From Georgenia yuyongxinii (lineage in GTDB: Bacteria > Actinomycetota > Actinomycetes > Actinomycetales > Actinomycetaceae): 64,000 nucleotides of DNA. Location of the stretch: contig NZ_CP040915.1 of NCBI RefSeq assembly GCF_006352065.1, positions 744,001-808,000 of the forward strand, read 5' to 3'. Shown here piece after piece: positions 33,914-42,715 of the stretch; within the stretch, counting starts at the first letter, position 1; each line of letters opens with the position of its first letter. The notes beneath the pieces were generated by a model, which did not search any database, was not told the DNA's origin, and saw only the letters and a list, made by a program, of their open reading frames with translations. The position numbers were made by a program, and so were the translations under genes.

Positions 33914-35752
33914 GTGACAGAGCGAGGCGGCCCGCTGAACCTTGTCGCCGGAGCATGGACGGCGACGTTGAACCCGGACGGGGTGCTGGCGGACATCAGG
34001 TTCGGCGGCCATCTCGTGCTCAAGGCACTCATGGTCGTCGTCCGTGACGAGGCGTGGGGAACGGTGCCCGGCACGGTGACGGTCGCGCCGCACCACACTG
34101 ATGACGGCTTCGACGTGCGGCTCGCGGGCGAGCACGTCTACGGGCCGGTGGACTTCGTCTGGGACGGGCACGTGGTCGGCGGGCCGGAGGGCCTGGAGTA
34201 CCGCTTCGACGGGCGGGCGCGAACCGCGTTCGACTCGAACCGCATCGGTTTCGTCGCGCTGCACCCCCTCGAGCCTGCCGGGCGGCCGGTCGGCGTCTTG
34301 CGGGTCGACGACGCCTGGGTCCAGGGCCAAGAGGGTGACGTCGTCGTGACCGAGAGCCGGTTCCCGGCCGACGTCGTCCCACATCAGCCCTTCGTGGGTG
34401 TCGCCGGGTTCGTCGAGCACACCCCGCACGGGGACGTCACCATCCGATTCCGGGGTGACACCTTCGAGACCGAGGACCAGCGCAACTGGTCCGACGCGTC
34501 GTTCAAGACCTACTCCCGGCCCTTGGCACAGCCCTGTCCGGTGCACTGGCAGGCGGGCGACGAGACCGCCCAGGCGGTCCGGCTCACCGCCGCGGCTCCG
34601 GGTGCCTTCTCACCATGGCCCGCCAGCTCGGCTTCGACACAGCCGTACCCAGCCACGGCGACCGTCGTCGTTGACGACGTACCCGCCAGGCTGCCCCACG
34701 TGGGGGTGACCGTCGGACCGGAGGACAACCCCGCGCTCCTGGGGGCCGAGATCGCCGCCTTGAGACCGCATCACCTCCGGGTCGACGTTCATGCCGGCCC
34801 CGGCGCCCTTCGCGGTGGTGAGGTCCTCACGGCCGCGGGGCGCGCGGGCATCCCGTTGCAGGTCGCGGTCCACGTCGATACCGACCCGGCCCGCGCGCTC
34901 GGCGACCTTCGACAACGCCTGGCCGGGGTCGACGTCGCGAGCGTGGCAGTCTTCGACGCCACCGCGCCGTCCACCACCACCCGCGCGATTGACGCCGTTC
35001 GCGGTGTCCTCGGCACGGCGCTCGGCGCCGTCTTAATTCTCGTGGGCACGGACGACAACTTCGCCGAGCTCAACCGGAACCGCCTGTCCCTGGACGACTT
35101 CGAGGCGTCGGCAGCCGTCTTCAGCCTCAACCCGGGAGTGCACGACATCCGTTCCGCGGCGGTCCTCGAGACAGTCGAGGCGGTGCCCGTCATGCTCGCC
35201 ACCGCGCGCTCCTTCGTCGGTGGACCGGTCGCTGTCGGGCCGGTGAGCCTACGGCCGCGCCGGAACATCTACCGGGCGGGTGTGGCGATCGACCGGACCG
35301 GCCGTGACGACGGCTCGGTGGACGAGCGTCAGCACGCTGCGTTTGCGGCCACTTGGCTGATCGCCACGCTCGCCTCTCTCATCGCCGCCGGTGCACAGGA
35401 GGTCACCGTCTTCGAGCTGAGCGGACCGCGCGGACTCGTGGACCGGCCCGGCGGTCGTCGCAGCCCCGCGTTCGAGGTGGTCCGCGCGGTGACCGCCGGC
35501 ACCGGCGCCCTGACCTGCAAGACCGACGACACTCGCCTGGCTGTGGTGGCGCTCACCTCCCGGCGTGACGGGGACGGGCGTTCCACCACGACGGCGCCGC
35601 CGACCACGACCGTTCTGCTGGCCAACCGCTCGACCGACACCGTCGATGTCCGGATCGAGCCAGCCGGCGTCAGCGTCATCCTGCTGCCGCACGGTTACGC
35701 CGTCGCCGATCTGCCAGGCGCGCCATCCGCACATCTCGAGGAGCTCCCGTGA
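33914..35752 (+). CDS. apnL: Large protein of the apionate cluster, probable D-apionate lactonase ApnL
   Basis: A 612-residue protein without signal peptide or membrane helix. The N-terminal 200 residues are beta-rich (LADIRFGGHLVLKALMVVVR, EYRFDGRARTAFDSNRIGFV); from about 250 a TIM-barrel-like series follows (VAVFDATAPSTTT, VLILVGTDDNFAELNRNR, EVTVFELSGPRGLVDR), and a C-terminal beta domain ends VSVILLPHGYAVADLPG. This glycoside-hydrolase-like build and the gene order fit ApnL, the lactonase that opens D-apionolactone. I recognise the family mainly through context and size. The GTG start lies ten bases after the apnO stop; the end overlaps the RuBisCO-like gene. Confidence 0.6.
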   Translation: MTERGGPLNLVAGAWTATLNPDGVLADIRFGGHLVLKALMVVVRDEAWGTVPGTVTVAPHHTDDGFDVRLAGEHVYGPVDFVWDGHVVGGPEGLEYRFDGRARTAFDSNRIGFVALHPLEPAGRPVGVLRVDDAWVQGQEGDVVVTESRFPADVVPHQPFVGVAGFVEHTPHGDVTIRFRGDTFETEDQRNWSDASFKTYSRPLAQPCPVHWQAGDETAQAVRLTAAAPGAFSPWPASSASTQPYPATATVVVDDVPARLPHVGVTVGPEDNPALLGAEIAALRPHHLRVDVHAGPGALRGGEVLTAAGRAGIPLQVAVHVDTDPARALGDLRQRLAGVDVASVAVFDATAPSTTTRAIDAVRGVLGTALGAVLILVGTDDNFAELNRNRLSLDDFEASAAVFSLNPGVHDIRSAAVLETVEAVPVMLATARSFVGGPVAVGPVSLRPRRNIYRAGVAIDRTGRDDGSVDERQHAAFAATWLIATLASLIAAGAQEVTVFELSGPRGLVDRPGGRRSPAFEVVRAVTAGTGALTCKTDDTRLAVVALTSRRDGDGRSTTTAPPTTTVLLANRSTDTVDVRIEPAGVSVILLPHGYAVADLPGAPSAHLEELP

Positions 35753-37005
35753 CCGACCGCATCCGCGCCCGCTACCTCATCGAGACGCCCGCCTCGCCGG
35801 CACGCGCCGCAGCGGCCATGGCGGGCGAACAGTCGACCGGCACGTTCATCGCCGTCCCCGGCGAAACACCGGAGATCCATCGCCGGCATGCGGCCCGGGT
35901 CGAGGACGTCGTCGAGCTGGACGAGCACGACGAGCCCGCCCTGCCGGGTAGCCGCGGTGGCTCCCCATTTCACCGCGCCGAGGTCGAGCTGTCCTGGCCG
36001 CTGGAGAACGTCGGGACTTCCCTGCCCAACCTGCTCGCCACCGTGGCCGGGAACCTGTTCGAGCTTCAGCAGCTCTCCGGCATCCGCCTGGAGGCCCTGG
36101 GTCTGCCGGCAGAGCTCAGCCGGGCCCACCCGGGTCCGCAGTTCGCCATCGACGGCACCCGCCGGATCGCGGACGTGTGGGAGCGGCCGATCATCGGCAC
36201 GATCATCAAGCCCAGTGTGGGGCTCACACCGGAGGAGACCGGTGTGCTCGCCGGTGCACTCTCCCGCGCGGGGCTCGACTTCATCAAGGATGACGAGCTC
36301 ATGGCGAACTCGCCGCACTCGCCGCTCGAGCCCAGGCTGGCCGCCGTGCTCGCCGCGCTCGACGACGCAGCGTCGGAGACGGGTCGCATGCCTCTCTACG
36401 CGGTCAACGTCACCGGCGAGATCGACGAGATGCTCGCCAACGTCGACAGGGTCGCCGAGATGGGCGGCAACTGCGTCATGGTCAGCGTCAACGCGGTCGG
36501 GATCGCGGGGCTGCGGGCGGTCCGTCAGCACAGCGCCCTGCCGATCCACGCGCACCGCAATGGCTGGGGGGCCCTGACGCGGGACCCGATGCTCGGGTAC
36601 TCCTACGACGTCTGGCAGCAGCTGTGGCGTCTCGCCGGGGCCGACCACCTCCACGTCAACGGTTTGCGGAACAAGTTCTGGGAGCCTGACGACTCCGTCC
36701 TTGCTTCTGCCAGGGCCGTGCTCGCTCCGATCAACGGCGGGCCGCCCGTGATGCCGGTCTTCTCCTCCGCGCAGAGCGCCGAGCAGGTCGCTGACACCTA
36801 TCAGGCCTTGGGGTCCACCGACCTCATGTACATCTGCGGCGGCGGGATCCTGGCCCACCCCGACGGCGTGGCCGCTGGCGTCGCGAGCATTCGCCAGGCG
36901 TGGGATGCCGCTCTCGGTGGGGTCGACCTGGACGAGCACGCCAGCACCCACCCCGAGCTGGCGACGGCACTCGCCACGTTCCGGAACCGGCATGAACTTT
37001 CCTGA
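35749..37005 (+). CDS. oiaX: RuBisCO-like protein, probable 3-oxo-isoapionate-4-phosphate decarboxylase OiaX
   Basis: A 418-residue member of the RuBisCO large-subunit family. Conserved residues seen: Lys154 in GTIIKPSVGL; FIKDDE with Lys180, Asp182 and Glu183 in the place of the carbamylated Lys201 and the metal ligands Asp203/Glu204; HAHR (269-270) matching His294/Arg295; and a His at 302 followed seven residues later by Lys309, the spacing of His327 and loop-6 Lys334. GGG at 364-366 closes the phosphate site. No small subunit or phosphoribulokinase is present, so carbon fixation is unlikely. With OiaK upstream, decarboxylation to L-erythrulose 1-phosphate is the best prediction. Confidence 0.82.
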   Translation: MTDRIRARYLIETPASPARAAAAMAGEQSTGTFIAVPGETPEIHRRHAARVEDVVELDEHDEPALPGSRGGSPFHRAEVELSWPLENVGTSLPNLLATVAGNLFELQQLSGIRLEALGLPAELSRAHPGPQFAIDGTRRIADVWERPIIGTIIKPSVGLTPEETGVLAGALSRAGLDFIKDDELMANSPHSPLEPRLAAVLAALDDAASETGRMPLYAVNVTGEIDEMLANVDRVAEMGGNCVMVSVNAVGIAGLRAVRQHSALPIHAHRNGWGALTRDPMLGYSYDVWQQLWRLAGADHLHVNGLRNKFWEPDDSVLASARAVLAPINGGPPVMPVFSSAQSAEQVADTYQALGSTDLMYICGGGILAHPDGVAAGVASIRQAWDAALGGVDLDEHASTHPELATALATFRNRHELS

Positions 37006-37090
37006 TGGCAAGGACGCGCCTGCCGTCCTCCTGGGCCATCCCGCGACATCTACCGAGGCGATACCGTCACCATGTACCGGAGGTCTCTCT

Positions 37091-38164
37091 ATGCCATCCA
37101 CGCACGAGAAGCGTGTGCTCGTCACGGGTGCTAGCGGGTTCATCGCCTCGTGGACCCAGCGCCTGTTGGTCGAACAGGGCCACGACGTCATCGGCACCAG
37201 CCGGTACGAGCATCGCCCGGAGTCGCGCTTTGTTCTCGGCCAGTTCGACCCGCCGCTCATCCAGGCCGACAGCCACCACGCGACCGTCCTCCGGAAGGTG
37301 GTGAGAACTCACAAGCCGGACGTGGTGATCCACCTCGACGCCTACGTCAACCCGGTCGCGCTCAGGCAAGATCCCCGGCGTGCTATCCGGCAGAACTTCC
37401 TGCAGACCGTCGATGTGCTCGACGCCTGCCGCGACTACGGCGTCGCTCGTGTCGTCTTCGCCTCGTCGGTGGCGGTGCTACCGGCAATCCGCTACCAGCC
37501 GATCGACGCCGCGCACCCTCTCGTGACGCACACCGAGGGCCCCTCCGGTGGCTTTTACGGGGCCGCGAAGGCGGCGTCGGAGGTATTTGGTCTCACCTAC
37601 GCCGATTCCTTCGGTCTGGACTTCCGGGTGGTCCGCGCGAGCGCCGTCTTCGGCTTCGGCATGCAATGGCCGATCGGCATCAAACCGCTCGTCGAAGGCG
37701 TCGTGCGCGGCGAAGAGGTCACCGTTGCCGTCCACGCGCCACCCCGGGACTACACACCCGTCCAGGATGCCGCGGCGATCTTCGCTGCTGTCGCCGTCGA
37801 GGACGACGTTGCCGACCGCGTGTTCTACGCAGCGACGGGCCGGCCCCTGACCGACGGGCATACGTTGCTCGATGCCATGTGGGCGGCGTTTCCGCAAGCG
37901 CGCCTACGTGTGAGTGACGAGCCGCTCGATCCCACCGGGATCGAGAGTCGGTACCGCGGGGTCATCGACATCGAGCCCGTGCGGGAGCAGCTCCGGGTGC
38001 GGCCAACCTTCTCGAGCCTCGAGGACGCGCTGGTGGCGTACGCGGACCACTACCGCTCGTTCACCTCCGCCCGGAGCGGACCGGCGGAGCGGAAGCTGAC
38101 TGAGGGGGCCAGGTTCGGGAACTCCAGGTCGTTCAGCCACCTGCTGAACGAGCCACAGATGTGA
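37091..38164 (+). CDS. NAD-dependent epimerase/dehydratase (extended SDR)
   Basis: A 357-residue extended SDR. Nucleotide loop TGASGFIA at 12-19 (last Gly replaced by Ala), Ser125/Ser126 in VVFASSVAVL, and catalytic YGAAK with Tyr156 and Lys160. GGAGG lies eight bases before the ATG at 37091. It is the next gene after the RuBisCO-like protein, 86 bases downstream in the same direction, and may be transcribed with it. It could supply the oxidation of D-apiose or process a branched sugar; the substrate is not evident. The C-terminal 40 residues are polar and unusual for the family. Confidence 0.82.
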   Translation: MPSTHEKRVLVTGASGFIASWTQRLLVEQGHDVIGTSRYEHRPESRFVLGQFDPPLIQADSHHATVLRKVVRTHKPDVVIHLDAYVNPVALRQDPRRAIRQNFLQTVDVLDACRDYGVARVVFASSVAVLPAIRYQPIDAAHPLVTHTEGPSGGFYGAAKAASEVFGLTYADSFGLDFRVVRASAVFGFGMQWPIGIKPLVEGVVRGEEVTVAVHAPPRDYTPVQDAAAIFAAVAVEDDVADRVFYAATGRPLTDGHTLLDAMWAAFPQARLRVSDEPLDPTGIESRYRGVIDIEPVREQLRVRPTFSSLEDALVAYADHYRSFTSARSGPAERKLTEGARFGNSRSFSHLLNEPQM

Positions 38165-38183
38165 AGAGATTGACGAGGCCACC

Positions 38184-39071
38184 ATGCGCGTAGCACTGTT
38201 CGCGACCTGCCTGAACGATGCGATGTTCCCGCAGGCCGCGGCGGCGACCGTGCGGCTGCTTGAGCGGCTCGGCCACGAGGTTGCCTTCCCAACCGGCCAA
38301 GCCTGCTGCGGGCAGATGCATGTCAACACCGGCTACTACGCCCAGGCGCTGCCAGTGATCCGCAACCACGTCGAGACGTTCGCCCCGGTGCTGGACGGCG
38401 AGTGGGACGCCATCGTGGCGCCGTCCGGCTCCTGTGTGGGCTCGGCGCGCCACCAGCAGGCCATGGTCGCCGAGCGGGAGGGCGACCGAGTACTGGCCCG
38501 GGCCGCGTCGCTGGTGGCGGAGCGGACCTACGAGCTCTCCGAGCTGGTCGTCGATGTTCTCGGCGTCACCGACGTCGGTGCCTGGTTCCCCCACCGGGTC
38601 ACCTACCACCCCACCTGCCACTCCCTGCGACTACTCAAGGTGGGCGACCGGCCGCTGCGCCTGCTGCGCGCCGTCGCCGGCATCGACCTCGCCGAGCTTC
38701 CCGAGGCGGCGTCGTGCTGTGGCTTCGGCGGCACGTTCTCGCTCAAGAACGCCGAGACGTCCACCGCGATGGTCTTCGAGAAGGTCCGCAACGTCGTCGC
38801 CACCGGCGCGGAAGTGCTGACTGCGGGCGACTACTCGTGCCTCATGAATATCGCCGGCGCCCTCTCCCGAGCGCGCACGGGCGTGCACGTCGCCCACCTG
38901 GCCGAGATCCTCGCCGCCACCCGCGAGGAGCCATGGACTCCGACCGTGCTGCCGGCAGACCGGGCCCGGCAGGGCCCGTCCGGTCACGAGGGCCCACCCG
39001 AATGCACGGCGGGAACGACGGCGGCGGTCGGCGACCCCGCGCCGGAGAACCGCCCGGAGGGATCCCAATGA
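38184..39071 (+). CDS. lutA: L-lactate dehydrogenase complex protein LutA (Fe-S)
   Basis: A 295-residue protein with the two CCG domains of LutA/YkgE: QACCGQMHVNTGYY in the first half and EAASCCGFGGTF in the second, with Cys9 and TYHPTCHSLRLL completing the iron-sulfur/heterodisulfide-type sites. With LutB and LutC it oxidises L-lactate to pyruvate. The last 45 residues are Pro/Gly-rich and overlap the start of lutB (ATGA). It follows the epimerase by 19 bases; the ribosome site is weak (GACGAGGCC). Confidence 0.88.
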   Translation: MRVALFATCLNDAMFPQAAAATVRLLERLGHEVAFPTGQACCGQMHVNTGYYAQALPVIRNHVETFAPVLDGEWDAIVAPSGSCVGSARHQQAMVAEREGDRVLARAASLVAERTYELSELVVDVLGVTDVGAWFPHRVTYHPTCHSLRLLKVGDRPLRLLRAVAGIDLAELPEAASCCGFGGTFSLKNAETSTAMVFEKVRNVVATGAEVLTAGDYSCLMNIAGALSRARTGVHVAHLAEILAATREEPWTPTVLPADRARQGPSGHEGPPECTAGTTAAVGDPAPENRPEGSQ

Positions 39072-40633
39072 GCGCCACCTTCCTGGGTATGCCGGCGGTG
39101 CGGCCGCTTCCGTCCCAGCACCCGGAGAACCCGCTGCGGTGGGGGGCGACGTTCCCCGACGCCGCCCGCGAGACGCTGGGAAACCCGCAGATGCGGGCCA
39201 ACCTCGGCCACGCCACCCGGACTATCCGGGAGAAGCGGCTGCGAGTGACGGCGGAGCTGCCCGACTGGGAGGCGCTGCGCGACGCCGGCGCGGCCATCAA
39301 GGCCGAGGCGATGGCGCGCCTGCCCGAGCTGCTGGTCGAGCTCGAGGAGCAGGTGACCGCGCGGGGCGGGGTGGTGCACTGGGCCCGCGACGCCGCCGAG
39401 GCGAACCGGGTCGTCACCGACCTGGTGAGGACGACCGGCGAGACGGAGGTGGTCAAGGTCAAGTCGATGGCCACGCAGGAGATCGGCCTGAACGAGCACC
39501 TTGCAGCGCACGGGATCACGGCCACCGAGACCGACCTCGCCGAGCTGATCGTCCAGCTCGCCGGGGACATGCCGTCCCACATCCTCGTCCCGGCAATCCA
39601 CCGCAACCGCGCGGAGATCCGGCAGATCTTCGCCGAGCACATGGACGACGCGCCGTCGGACCTGACGGACGACCCGCGAGCGTTGGCGATGGCCGCGCGG
39701 GCGCACCTGCGGGCAAAGTTCCTCACCGCCAAGGTCGCGGTCTCCGGGGCCAACCTCGCGGTGGCCGAGACCGGCACCGTGGCGGTGTTCGAGTCGGAGG
39801 GCAACGGGCGGATGTGCCTCACCCTTCCCGACACCCTCATCACCGTCATGGGCATCGAGAAGGTGCTGCCCCGGTTCCAGGACATCGAGGTCTTCGCCCA
39901 GCTGCTGCCGCGCTCGTCCACCGGGGAGCGGATGAACCCGTACACGACCATGTGGTCGGGGATCACCCCCGGGGACGGGCCGCAGCAATTCCACCTGGTG
40001 CTCCTGGACAACGGCCGCACCAAGGCGCTCGCCGACGACGTCGGCCGGCAGGCCCTCCACTGCATCCGCTGTTCGGCCTGCCTGAACGTCTGCCCGGTCT
40101 ACGAGCACGCCGGCGGGCACGCCTACGGGTCGGTCTACCCCGGTCCCATCGGGGCGATCCTCACCCCGCTGCTGCGCGGGACCGGCACCGCACCCGGGCC
40201 GCTGGATCTCCATGACCCGACGGCGTCGCTGCCGTTCGCGTCCTCGCTGTGCGGGGCGTGCTTCGAGGCTTGCCCGGTCAAGATCGACATCCCGACCGTG
40301 CTCGTCCACCTGCGCAACCGGGTCAACGAGGCTCAGCAGCGGCGGGCGCTGCCCACCGGCTGGCAGGCCGCGATGGGCGCCACCTCGGCCCTGATGGCCT
40401 CCGGACGCCGCTTCGGTCCGGCGGCCGCCACCGCCCGGGCCGGTCGGCTGCTCGCCGGGGACGGGCGGATCGGGCACCTGCCCTTCCCGGGCTCGCTGTG
40501 GACCGACAGCCGCGACCTGCCCGCCCCGCCGCACGAGACGTTCCGGTCCTGGTGGGCCTCGCACGAGAAGGCCCGCAAGCCCAGAGGGGACGGCGGCGGG
40601 GAGAACGGGGGACGTGGCGCGGGGGAGTCATGA
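39068..40633 (+). CDS. lutB: L-lactate oxidation Fe-S/LUD protein LutB
   Basis: A 521-residue protein: an N-terminal LUD domain (VKSMATQEIGLNEHL, VSGANLAVAETGTVAVFESE then GNGRM) followed from about 325 by two ferredoxin-like clusters, CIRCSACLNVCPVYE and CGACFEACPVKIDIP, and a 100-residue helical tail. This is the complete LutB architecture. It joins LutA and LutC in one complex on the cytoplasmic side. Its ATG overlaps the lutA stop and its stop overlaps the lutC start. Confidence 0.93.
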   Translation: MSATFLGMPAVRPLPSQHPENPLRWGATFPDAARETLGNPQMRANLGHATRTIREKRLRVTAELPDWEALRDAGAAIKAEAMARLPELLVELEEQVTARGGVVHWARDAAEANRVVTDLVRTTGETEVVKVKSMATQEIGLNEHLAAHGITATETDLAELIVQLAGDMPSHILVPAIHRNRAEIRQIFAEHMDDAPSDLTDDPRALAMAARAHLRAKFLTAKVAVSGANLAVAETGTVAVFESEGNGRMCLTLPDTLITVMGIEKVLPRFQDIEVFAQLLPRSSTGERMNPYTTMWSGITPGDGPQQFHLVLLDNGRTKALADDVGRQALHCIRCSACLNVCPVYEHAGGHAYGSVYPGPIGAILTPLLRGTGTAPGPLDLHDPTASLPFASSLCGACFEACPVKIDIPTVLVHLRNRVNEAQQRRALPTGWQAAMGATSALMASGRRFGPAAATARAGRLLAGDGRIGHLPFPGSLWTDSRDLPAPPHETFRSWWASHEKARKPRGDGGGENGGRGAGES

Positions 40634-41292
40634 GCGACGCCCGCGAGGCCGTCCTGGCCCGCATCCGCGACGCCCTCGGCCGCACGCCGGCCGCCCCGCT
40701 GTCGCCCGTGCCGCGCGCGTACCGCTCAAGGTCGGACCTCGCCCCCGGCTCTGTGGAGGCGGTGGACGGGCTCGTTGACCGGCTCGAGGACTACCGCGCC
40801 CGGGTGCGCCGGTGCACGGAGGCCGACCTCGCGCCCACCCTCGCCGCCCTGCTCGCCGACGCCGGGTCCGTCGTCGTCCCACCTGCCCTGCCCGCGGCCT
40901 GGCTCGCCGGGCTCCCGGGCGGCGCCACGGTGCGCACCGACAGCCCGGACGCCCCGCTGACCAACACCGAGCTCGACGGCGTCGGCGCCGTGCTCACCGG
41001 AGCTCGGGTGGCGATCGCCGAGACCGGCACGATCGTCCTCGACGGCGAGCCGGACCAGGGGCGCCGCGTCCTCACGCTGGTGCCGGACCGGCACGTGTGC
41101 GTTGTCGCGGCCCAGCAGGTTGTGGCCACCGTGCCCGAGGCGATCGCAATCCTTGGCGCCCACCCCGCCCGACCGCTGACCTGGATCGCGGGCCCCTCTG
41201 CCACCAGCGACATCGAGCTACAGCGCGTCGAGGGGGTCCACGGCCCGCGCACCCTTGACGTCGTTATCGTTGGGCTCGAAGGAAGCCGTTGA
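40630..41292 (+). CDS. lutC: L-lactate oxidation LUD protein LutC
   Basis: A 220-residue LUD-domain protein with ARVAIAETGTIVLDG near residue 125, HVCVVAAQQVVATVP and the terminal GPSATSDIELQRVEGVHGPR then TLDVVIVG, all hallmarks of LutC/YkgG. The start ATG at 40630 overlaps lutB (ATGA). The last 75 bases overlap the 3' end of the convergent DUF2306 gene, so no separate terminator lies between them. Confidence 0.92.
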   Translation: MSDAREAVLARIRDALGRTPAAPLSPVPRAYRSRSDLAPGSVEAVDGLVDRLEDYRARVRRCTEADLAPTLAALLADAGSVVVPPALPAAWLAGLPGGATVRTDSPDAPLTNTELDGVGAVLTGARVAIAETGTIVLDGEPDQGRRVLTLVPDRHVCVVAAQQVVATVPEAIAILGAHPARPLTWIAGPSATSDIELQRVEGVHGPRTLDVVIVGLEGSR

Positions 41293-41988
41293 CGACTCCA
41301 CTGAACAAGTTGCCGGCTGTTCCGGTCCAGAGCGGGAACGCACGTGACCACGGCGGTGGATGACGTGCTCGGCCACGGCGACGTTGATGATCCACGCCGC
41401 TACCGTGATCGCCGCCTGGAACGTGGTATTTGGCGGTCTGGCAAGAATCTCGGGTCCGATGATGATGAGAGCCTCGGTGCCGGCGGCTGCGCCAATTGCG
41501 TAGGCACGGGTCATCCACGCACTGTGTCGGACGAGGTCGCGACGCCGGACGACGTAGAAGACACCGAGGGCGATGCTCAGCACCATTGATGAGCCGATGA
41601 TCAGCCGCGGAACAAGCATGATGACACCGCTATGTGCCGGGTGGTTGTAGAGGACCGCCATCCATAGGCCGGAAAGCGCGGCGACCAGCCCGGCGGGCAC
41701 GAGAACGCGTCCAGCGACCCGGTGCCAGCCCCGGCCACGCAGCGAGGGGACGAACTGGAACGCGCCGAGCAGCGAGTACACGGTGACACTGAGGATGTGA
41801 AAGGACAGCGGGAGAGGGGAATCGAAGAACCGCTCGTTCTGCGGTGTGACCTCCGCACCGCCCGCCAGCTCGGTGAGACGCACAGCCCCGCCCAGTATCG
41901 GGATGAGGCTGAGCAGTACCAGCCCGGTGGGCACACGCCAGAGCGCAGGTTCGTGCCTCGTTCGACGGCGGGTCGCCTCGGTCGTCAT
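41218..41988 (-). CDS. DUF2306-type membrane protein
   Basis: A 256-residue protein with about seven membrane helices (for instance WRVPTGLVLLSLIPILGGAV, FHILSVTVYSLLGAFQFVP, AGLVAALSGLWMAVLYN). Conserved His residues follow helix 2 (SFHIL) and in RGWHRVAGR, as in DUF2306 proteins, which may bind heme or metal. The ATG at 41988 is used; the frame is open further upstream. The C-terminal 45 residues are polar and overlap lutC on the other strand; if a shorter end were real the overlap would vanish, but no earlier stop exists. Confidence 0.72.
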   Translation of the reverse strand: MTTEATRRRTRHEPALWRVPTGLVLLSLIPILGGAVRLTELAGGAEVTPQNERFFDSPLPLSFHILSVTVYSLLGAFQFVPSLRGRGWHRVAGRVLVPAGLVAALSGLWMAVLYNHPAHSGVIMLVPRLIIGSSMVLSIALGVFYVVRRRDLVRHSAWMTRAYAIGAAAGTEALIIIGPEILARPPNTTFQAAITVAAWIINVAVAEHVIHRRGHVRSRSGPEQPATCSVESSTASFEPNDNDVKGARAVDPLDAL

Positions 41989-42031
41989 TGGCTGCACGAC
42001 TGATCCGGGCCGGCGTGGGGAGCGATGGCCA

Positions 42032-42499
42032 TCATCGCCATGTAGCGCCCGCCGCCGTGACGTACCGCCGCCACGTGTATGCCCAGGGGATGACGGCGAT
42101 GATGACGACGACGAAGGAGCAGTTGAAGAGCACCTCACCGGCCGCGGCGTCCAGGCCGTCGGAGAAGGCGAGGGGGAGGGCGACCGCAGCGAGCCAGATG
42201 AGCTTCCATGCCACCTCGAACAGCAGGATCGGCAGCATCGTGACGGGGTACCGAAGGCCGAGCAGCGCCAGGAGCGACATCCCCGTCAGGAGGCAGGCCA
42301 CGACTCCCTCCATCAGAGGGAGAGAATGGACCCCCTGGACGAACAGCGGCCACTTCACGACAGCCAGCCCCACCCCCATGAACGCGTAGCCGAGGCGCAT
42401 CACGTTCAGACGGCGAGTGGACAGCCCGCCGTCGCCGGCGCGCTGGGCGGCGGGGAGAGCTGTGTCGCCGGCATTGCCGGCGATCCGGGTAGTGAGCAT
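42032..42499 (-). CDS. Hypothetical four-helix membrane protein
   Basis: A 155-residue protein with a polar 30-residue N-terminus and four membrane helices; GYAFMGVGLAVVKWPLFVQG and FEVAWKLIWLAAVALPLAFS are characteristic. It has the size of DoxX-like proteins without a clear motif. AGGAG lies seven bases before the ATG at 42499. It lies 44 bases upstream of the DUF2306 gene and is probably co-transcribed with it. Function unknown. Confidence 0.62.
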   Translation of the reverse strand: MLTTRIAGNAGDTALPAAQRAGDGGLSTRRLNVMRLGYAFMGVGLAVVKWPLFVQGVHSLPLMEGVVACLLTGMSLLALLGLRYPVTMLPILLFEVAWKLIWLAAVALPLAFSDGLDAAAGEVLFNCSFVVVIIAVIPWAYTWRRYVTAAGATWR

Positions 42500-42715
42500 G
42501 ACGTTCTCCTCCGGTAGATGACACCGCTGGCCGGATGACCCCGGGGCGGCCGCTGCGTCTGCTGGCTGTTCGTCCACCGGCTTCGGCGTGAAGCGGGAGA
42601 TCCGAACGCCCGCCCCTTCCGATCTGCTGACCGGTGGGGGCGTTCACGAACGTAGGCGCGCCGGGCGCGGGTGGGATCAGTGGAACGACGGAGCCGGCAC
42701 TGAACCGGGCACGTC

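Noticed and set aside
35749-37005. A true photosynthetic/autotrophic RuBisCO
   Set aside because: No small subunit, phosphoribulokinase or carboxysome gene; the kinase and oxidoreductase partners fit sugar-acid breakdown.
35695-37260. A 521-codon minus-strand frame
   Set aside because: Antisense to the RuBisCO-like protein, whose catalytic motifs are unmistakable.
38984-40564. A 526-codon minus-strand frame
   Set aside because: Antisense to lutB, which has clear domains and Fe-S motifs.
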